Source of the DNA: Flavobacteriaceae bacterium
GTDB lineage: Bacteria; Bacteroidota; Bacteroidia; Flavobacteriales; Flavobacteriaceae
Direction of reading: 5' to 3'
NCBI GenBank assembly: GCA_013042825.1
Contig: JABDPL010000118.1
Location: 1 to 10,316, forward strand
Length of the DNA stretch: 10,316 nucleotides
Under the pieces are notes generated by a model. That model did no database searches and had not been told where the DNA came from. It was given only the letters and a program-made list of their open reading frames with translations. The position numbers were made by a program, and so were the translations under genes. Shown here in pieces: positions 6,790-10,316 of this stretch (positions within the stretch are counted from its first letter, which is position 1; the number at the start of each line of letters is the position of its first letter).

Positions 6790-7353
6790 ATGTTCATGAG
6801 AAAATTCTTTACAATCCTATTGTTCAGCCTGATGCTGATGCAATGGTCCTGCGAGAAACCGTTCGATCCCTTTGTTATAGGCCCTAAAAACATTGGCTAC
6901 CTGACCGATTCTACACGGGTAAAGGAACTGCCTGAGGTTTTTATAAATGATTCGGTGGCGAGTTATATCGGAGGAGATGAATTCACGGGAAACATAAACA
7001 ATATAGAGGTTTATGATTCAGAGGGGAAAAAGCTGCTGATCCTGACACCTGTTGAGGCTTTAGACTCGACCTCAACTATCAGAACGGTTAGATTGGTCGA
7101 TCCGAGGTATCATTCCGCAAAAGGCATCACAATAAGCAGTGCTTTCGGTGAGGTTAAAGCAAAGTATAAGATTTCAGGAATTCAGAATACCCTTCAGAAT
7201 ATTATCGTCTCCATAGATGAGATCAATGCCTATTTTACCATCGACAAGTCAGAGTTACCCGAGAACATGAGGTATGATATCAACATGAAGATCGATCCGG
7301 TTCAAATTCCCGATAAGGCTAAGATCAAGGATTTCTTCATTCAATGGTACTAA
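6790..7353 (+). CDS. Putative lipoprotein of unknown function
   Basis: I do not recognise this 187 aa protein. It begins with a short charged N-terminus (MFMRK), a hydrophobic stretch (FFTILLFSLMLM) and QWSC, which fits a loose lipobox with Cys21 as the first mature residue. The mature part looks soluble. It has alternating hydrophobic strands and a central helix-poor region rich in Asp, Ile and Lys, and no transmembrane segment after the signal. No catalytic motif is evident. ATG codons at 6790 and 6796 and a TTG at 6787 are all possible starts. 6790 was chosen, but 6796 (MRKFF) is equally good for export. It sits between the HerA-like gene and the cupin gene (1 bp before the latter), so it is very likely co-transcribed. 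Confidence 0.72.
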   Translation: MFMRKFFTILLFSLMLMQWSCEKPFDPFVIGPKNIGYLTDSTRVKELPEVFINDSVASYIGGDEFTGNINNIEVYDSEGKKLLILTPVEALDSTSTIRTVRLVDPRYHSAKGITISSAFGEVKAKYKISGIQNTLQNIIVSIDEINAYFTIDKSELPENMRYDINMKIDPVQIPDKAKIKDFFIQWY

Positions 7354-7354
7354 T

Positions 7355-7717
7355 ATGAAAGCTTACACTATTCAGAAAAATCCGTTTGTCGTACCAACCG
7401 ATGATGGCAAGGTTATCCGTGAGCACTTCGGACTCGCAAGCACATCCACTTCCCAATTGAGCATTGCTCATATGGTTGCTCCACCCCAATGGAGCGAACC
7501 TTTTCAAACGCCGGAGTTTGATGAATATACGTTCATAATACGCGGCCGGAAACAGTTTGAAATCGATGGAGAGGAGATCATTCTCAAAGGAGGAGAATCT
7601 ATTTGGATAAAGAAAGGGAGCAGGGTGAGATATTCCAACCCCTTCGGGGAGCCTTGTGAGTATCTGGCTATTTGCAAACCCGCCTTTTCACTTCAGACGG
7701 TTAACCGGGAAGATTAA
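7355..7717 (+). CDS. Small single-domain cupin, metal ligands mostly absent
   Basis: This 120 aa protein is a cupin beta-barrel. Motif 1 is recognisable from PEFDEYTFIIRG (53-64), with Glu57 and Gly64 in the right places. The two His expected 4-6 residues before Glu57 are missing (Phe50/Gln51 and Thr52/Pro53 instead). Motif 2 is GESIWIKKGSRVRYSN (80-95). Gly80, Gly88 and Asn95 are kept, but the usual Pro is Lys86 and the metal-binding His is Val91. It may therefore bind a ligand without metal or use other residues. The sequence resembles EutQ-like cupins in general form only. It starts 1 bp after the lipoprotein stop, and the hydrolase gene starts directly after its own stop codon (TAAATG). 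Co-translation is likely. No signal peptide is seen, so it should be cytoplasmic. Confidence 0.82.
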   Translation: MKAYTIQKNPFVVPTDDGKVIREHFGLASTSTSQLSIAHMVAPPQWSEPFQTPEFDEYTFIIRGRKQFEIDGEEIILKGGESIWIKKGSRVRYSNPFGEPCEYLAICKPAFSLQTVNRED

Positions 7718-8545
7718 ATGAAAAATCTGCTCGTTAAACTTATTGGTTTCTATGTCAATTCAATTTCTCTTTTAGCTTCGGAAAAAGGTGCTAAACTTGC
7801 ATTGCGCATTTTTGCCACACCCAGAAAAGGAGAGCCCAATGACAGGCAAAAACAATTCTTATCAGCTGCAGAACAAATTCCGATCTACTGCCAGGACAGG
7901 ACACTAATGACCTACCACTGGCCGGGGGAAAAAGAAAAAATCCTTCTGGCTCACGGCTGGGAAAGCAACGCCGCAAGATGGCGGCCATTTATCGAGATTT
8001 TACTTGACATGAAATACGAGGTTATCGCCATCGATGCCCCTGCTCACGGGCAATCGGATGGTCGTACATTTAACGCCATACTCTATGCCGCATGCCTTGA
8101 AGAGGCAGTAAAATCATTTTCACCTGAAGTACTCGTGGGCCATTCGGTAGGTGGAATGGCGTCTATTTTTCTCATCCATAATCACGGCAAACAAAGCATT
8201 AAAAAAATTGCCATGCTAGGCGCACCGGCCCATTTTGCGGGCGTCCTTGACCGTTATATCAGTCTTATGGGGTATAACGGGCGAACTGCCACTGCTATAG
8301 AAAATCTGATTCAAAAAGAATTCGGACATGAACCCGCATATTTTTCCGCAGCAGAATTCAGTAAAACCATTGACGTAAAAGGTCTGGTCATACATGATAA
8401 AAATGACCGGATCATCCCCTATGAAGATGCACTTCTATTTGAATCTCATTATCAATCGTCCCGCCTGATCACAACTGAAGGGCTGGGGCATGGATTGAAA
8501 GACCAACGGGTTTATGACGAGATACTGGAGTTCATCCAGACCTAA
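7718..8545 (+). CDS. Alpha/beta hydrolase
   Basis: This 275 aa protein has the alpha/beta hydrolase fold. LLAHGWESNAARW (76-88) holds the oxyanion-hole HGW. VIAIDAPAHGQSDG (102-115) is the typical strand-4 region. GHSVGG (141-146) is the nucleophile elbow with Ser143. The acid is Asp227 or Asp230 in IHDKNDRIIP, and the catalytic His is His258 in GLGHGL. The N-terminal 60 residues contain a hydrophobic stretch (3-20), but it does not end in a cleavage site. The protein is probably cytoplasmic or loosely membrane associated. The substrate cannot be told from sequence; esters or small amides are usual for the family. Its start codon abuts the cupin stop, and it ends the four-gene cluster. Confidence 0.9.
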   Translation: MKNLLVKLIGFYVNSISLLASEKGAKLALRIFATPRKGEPNDRQKQFLSAAEQIPIYCQDRTLMTYHWPGEKEKILLAHGWESNAARWRPFIEILLDMKYEVIAIDAPAHGQSDGRTFNAILYAACLEEAVKSFSPEVLVGHSVGGMASIFLIHNHGKQSIKKIAMLGAPAHFAGVLDRYISLMGYNGRTATAIENLIQKEFGHEPAYFSAAEFSKTIDVKGLVIHDKNDRIIPYEDALLFESHYQSSRLITTEGLGHGLKDQRVYDEILEFIQT

Positions 8546-8554
8546 AGTTTATTG

Positions 8555-8562
8555 TACATTTG
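8555..8562 (+). promoter_or_regulatory. Candidate -7 box directly before rluF
   Basis: TACATTTG is a full match to TAnnTTTG and lies only 4 nt before the ATG at 8567. A -33 TTTG is not seen; TTCAT lies at about the right distance. The mRNA would be leaderless or begin a few bases inside the start. The 21-bp gap after the hydrolase gene means readthrough from upstream is also possible. Confidence 0.45.
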
Positions 8563-8566
8563 CCTT

Positions 8567-9301
8567 ATGGATCAAGATCTGATACGCCTGAACAAACGCA
8601 TGAGTGAACTGGGCTATTGTTCCCGCAGACAGGCAGATAAACTCATCGAAGCCGGTCGCGTCCTGGTCAATGGGACAGTTGCTGTAATGGGTATGAAGGT
8701 ATTGGCAGATGACAGCATTCTCGTTGACGGTCAAAAAATTGAGAAAACCTCCGACAAACCAGTTTACCTGGCTTTTAATAAACCCGTAGGAATCGTCTGT
8801 ACTACCGATACGAGGGTCGAGAAGAACAACATCATTGATTTCATCAATTTCCCGACACGGATTTTCCCAATCGGGAGATTAGACAAAATGAGTAAAGGTC
8901 TGATCTTACTGACCGACGATGGTGATATTGTAAACAAGATTCTTAGGGCCAGCAATAAACATGAAAAGGAATATATCGTAACCGTAAATAAATCCATCTC
9001 ACAAACCTTTATCAACCGGATGGCAGGAGGTATTCCGATATTGGGCACCAAAACCCGGAAGTGCAAAGTTGAGAAAATCAGTGATCGAACATTTAAAATA
9101 ATACTCACCCAGGGACTGAACCGCCAAATACGCCGTATGTGTGAATACATGAACTACGATGTAATTTCCCTAAAGCGAACCCGGATAATGCATATTCACC
9201 TGGACGTTGCTGAAGGTCAGTATCGCGAATTAACAGATCAGGAACTGGCCGAATTGCATGAGGTTCTTAAACATTCAAAAAAGACTGCATCTCATCGATA
9301 A
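8567..9301 (+). CDS. rluF: 23S rRNA pseudouridine synthase, RluF type
   Basis: The protein (244 aa) isomerises uridine to pseudouridine in 23S rRNA; E. coli RluF acts at U2604 and can also modify tRNA-Tyr. An S4 RNA-binding domain comes first (LNKRMSELGYCSRRQADKLI at 8-27, then GRVLVNG). The RsuA/RluB/E/F catalytic domain follows. It holds NKPVGIVCTT (71-80), the GRLDKMSKGLILLT motif (103-116) with catalytic Asp106, HEKEYIVTV (132-140), and QGLNRQIRRMCE (182-193) ending in TRIMHI. The HEKEY and RRMCE forms point to RluF rather than RluB or RluE. Upstream in-frame TTG at 8552 is rejected in favour of ATG 8567, which lies just after the -7 box. The VOC gene follows 47 bp downstream. Confidence 0.93.
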   Translation: MDQDLIRLNKRMSELGYCSRRQADKLIEAGRVLVNGTVAVMGMKVLADDSILVDGQKIEKTSDKPVYLAFNKPVGIVCTTDTRVEKNNIIDFINFPTRIFPIGRLDKMSKGLILLTDDGDIVNKILRASNKHEKEYIVTVNKSISQTFINRMAGGIPILGTKTRKCKVEKISDRTFKIILTQGLNRQIRRMCEYMNYDVISLKRTRIMHIHLDVAEGQYRELTDQELAELHEVLKHSKKTASHR

Positions 9302-9348
9302 CAGCTTACTTTAATCTATATGTAACATAATCAAAGAAATCATTAGTC

Positions 9349-9774
9349 ATGTCAAAAGAGATATTACCATTTCACCTTGCAATTCCCGTTCACAATCTGA
9401 AGGAATGCCATATGTTCTATCGCGACGTCATCGGATGTGCTGAAGGCCGCAGCAGCGACCATTGGGTTGATTTCAATTTCTATGGACATCAGCTGGTCAT
9501 TCACTACAAACCCATTCAGGATGATGACACTCATACCAATCCCGTGGACGGTAAAGCTGTTCCTGTACCGCATTTCGGTGTTGTGCTTCCCTGGGATGAG
9601 TTTCAACCCCTGGCCGATCGCATCAAGGCTGCCGGTATTCAATTCATTATTGAACCCTATATTCGGTTTGAAGGAGAGGTTGGAGAACAGGCTACCATGT
9701 TCTTTAATGATCCTTCCGGTAATGCACTTGAGTTTAAGGCCTTTAAAGACATAGGCCAGTTATTCGCCAAATAA
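9349..9774 (+). CDS. VOC (glyoxalase/bleomycin resistance/dioxygenase) fold protein
   Basis: This 141 aa protein spans two beta-alpha-beta-beta-beta units of the vicinal oxygen chelate fold. The first is FHLAIPVHNLKECHMFYRDVIG (8-29), followed by WVDFNFYGHQLVIH. The second is PHFGVVLPWDEF (74-85), ending in FNDPSGNALEFKAF (119-132). Likely metal ligands are His9, His75 and Glu128, the standard VOC positions, so it is probably metal dependent. The family covers glyoxalase I, dioxygenases, epimerases and resistance proteins, and the exact reaction cannot be named. There is no signal peptide. It stands 47 bp after rluF and may be on the same transcript. A strong terminator follows at 9838-9867. 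Confidence 0.88.
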   Translation: MSKEILPFHLAIPVHNLKECHMFYRDVIGCAEGRSSDHWVDFNFYGHQLVIHYKPIQDDDTHTNPVDGKAVPVPHFGVVLPWDEFQPLADRIKAAGIQFIIEPYIRFEGEVGEQATMFFNDPSGNALEFKAFKDIGQLFAK

Positions 9775-9780
9775 AGGCCG

Positions 9781-9818
9781 AGGTTCGGTGAATAAAATCA
9801 CCCATTATTTTGGAACCT
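9781..9818 (+). other. Nested inverted repeats in the VOC 3' untranslated region
   Basis: AGGTTC (9781-9786) and GAACCT (9813-9818) are complementary. Inside them GGTGA (9787-9791) and TCACC (9798-9802) form a 5-bp stem with an ATAAAA loop. The sections would stack with a 10-nt bulge on one side (9803-9812). It may protect the mRNA end or act as a weak terminator before the main one. No gene lies in 9775-9888. Confidence 0.35.
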
Positions 9819-9837
9819 ATCCGAAATTTCAAAATTA

Positions 9838-9867
9838 AAAAGGCATCCAAATGCTTGGATGCCTTTT
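9838..9867. terminator. Strong intrinsic terminator between convergent VOC and T9SS-protein genes
   Basis: A perfect 13-bp stem, AAAGGCATCCAA type, runs 9838-9850 against 9855-9867 with the 4-nt loop ATGC. TTTT ends the right arm and AAAA precedes the left arm, so it can serve both strands. It lies between convergent genes, 63 bp after the VOC stop and 21 bp beyond the stop of the minus-strand gene. Confidence 0.88.
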
Positions 9868-9888
9868 ATAGATTAAAATTTAAATTCT

Positions 9889-10316
9889 CTATTCCTTGAT
9901 CATCCTGATCTGGCCGACCTTACCACCTTGTTGAACTACAACCAGGTACATGCCCGACCTCACATTCTCACCAAAGGTAAAATTCGCGTCAGGTGGTAAC
10001 ACCTGGGTGAAGATCAGCTTGTTTGTGCCGTCATACACCGTATAGGTCACCATAGCTGATTTATCATCAGATTCGAGTTCAATTATAGCTTTGAAATCAA
10101 ATGGATTCTCCTCTGTAGAAAGGTTGAAAACCGGTGAATCGACCTGGTTCGCACTTGATGTCGGGAGGGAACTAAAGCCGCTGTGTATAACGATGTTTCC
10201 ACCTGAGAGAATCAACTCATCGGTAGAGGTACCGTTCCAGTTGCTCGAGTACAGCAAGGTTCCGCTGTTATTGGTCAGGTTGATCCCTATGGAATCCTGA
10301 TCACCAGGCTCGCCCC
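9889..10316 (-). CDS. C-terminal part of a T9SS-secreted protein (type A sorting domain), partial
   Basis: The frame is open from the window edge at 10316 to the TAG at 9889 (about 141 codons visible), so the start lies outside. The last 70 residues fit the Por secretion tail (T9SS type A sorting domain): an NPF motif, VTYTVYDG, a strand pair, then VRSGMYLVVVQQGGKVGQIRMIKE. This signal sends the protein across the outer membrane by the gliding-motility secretion system. The part before it, with GINLTNNSGTLLYSS and a GGNIVIHSG end, looks like a small beta domain that often precedes the tail in large surface proteins of Bacteroidota (from memory, not a search). The catalytic or adhesive part is outside the window. 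A TTG at 10257 is not a real start, since the frame continues upstream without a break. Confidence 0.8.
   Translation of the reverse strand, partial: GEPGDQDSIGINLTNNSGTLLYSSNWNGTSTDELILSGGNIVIHSGFSSLPTSSANQVDSPVFNLSTEENPFDFKAIIELESDDKSAMVTYTVYDGTNKLIFTQVLPPDANFTFGENVRSGMYLVVVQQGGKVGQIRMIKE

Noticed and set aside
6579..6893. Minus-strand open frame across the end of the HerA-like gene and start of the lipoprotein gene
   Set aside because: The Ser/Phe/Leu-rich translation is the antisense of the Glu/Lys-rich coiled coil; no start signal or motif supports it.
8764..9150. 128-codon minus-strand open frame opposite rluF
   Set aside because: It overlaps the conserved catalytic domain of RluF. 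Its hydrophobic translation is a by-product of the complementary frame.
9437..9754. Second plus-strand frame inside the VOC gene
   Set aside because: The main frame has the complete VOC pattern with metal ligands; this one has none.
9349..9774. VOC protein as an antibiotic (bleomycin or fosfomycin) resistance gene
   Set aside because: The fold is shared by many enzymes, and nothing in the sequence or context points to resistance.
1..10316. CRISPR arrays, insertion sequences, integrases, tRNA or rRNA genes
   Set aside because: No regularly spaced repeats, transposase motifs, terminal inverted repeats or cloverleaf-like sequences were seen on reading both strands.

Overview
This window looks like chromosomal DNA of a Bacteroidota bacterium, most likely of the Flavobacteriaceae. 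The evidence is a C-terminal type IX secretion (T9SS) sorting domain, a DUF2911 protein, and -7 boxes of the Bacteroidota type (TAnnTTTG) in front of several genes. The QueE, AsnB and GyrB proteins also read like flavobacterial versions. This placement comes from family knowledge, not from a search.

Layout, left to right. (1) Positions 1-3261 are all on the minus strand: the N-terminal third of a GyrB ATPase domain (partial at the window edge), a dipeptide epimerase of the enolase superfamily, and a full-length glutamine-dependent asparagine synthetase (asnB). (2) An AT-rich divergent region (3262-3490) leads to an exported DUF2911 protein on the plus strand. A terminator that can work in both directions follows. 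(3) On the minus strand come queE (queuosine pathway) and an unusual RidA-family protein with a lipoprotein-type signal peptide. (4) A 56-bp divergent promoter region separates ridA from a tight plus-strand cluster: a HerA-like ATPase (DUF853/YjgR type), an unrecognised lipoprotein, a cupin that has lost most metal ligands, and an alpha/beta hydrolase. Gaps there are 0-6 bp. (5) rluF (23S rRNA pseudouridine synthase) and a VOC/glyoxalase-fold protein follow on the plus strand. (6) After a strong terminator, the C-terminus of a T9SS-exported protein enters from the right edge on the minus strand.

Most of the content is core metabolism and housekeeping: DNA topology, asparagine synthesis, probable murein-peptide recycling, tRNA and rRNA modification. 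There is no mobile element, CRISPR array, tRNA/rRNA gene, phage gene or recognisable defence system. I do not see a clear new multi-gene system.

The points most worth following are the four-gene HerA/lipoprotein/cupin/hydrolase cluster, the lipid-anchored RidA, and the promoter boxes that lie only 4-8 nt before start codons (epimerase, queE, rluF), which imply leaderless or nearly leaderless mRNAs. A terminator-like hairpin in the gyrB leader is also of interest.
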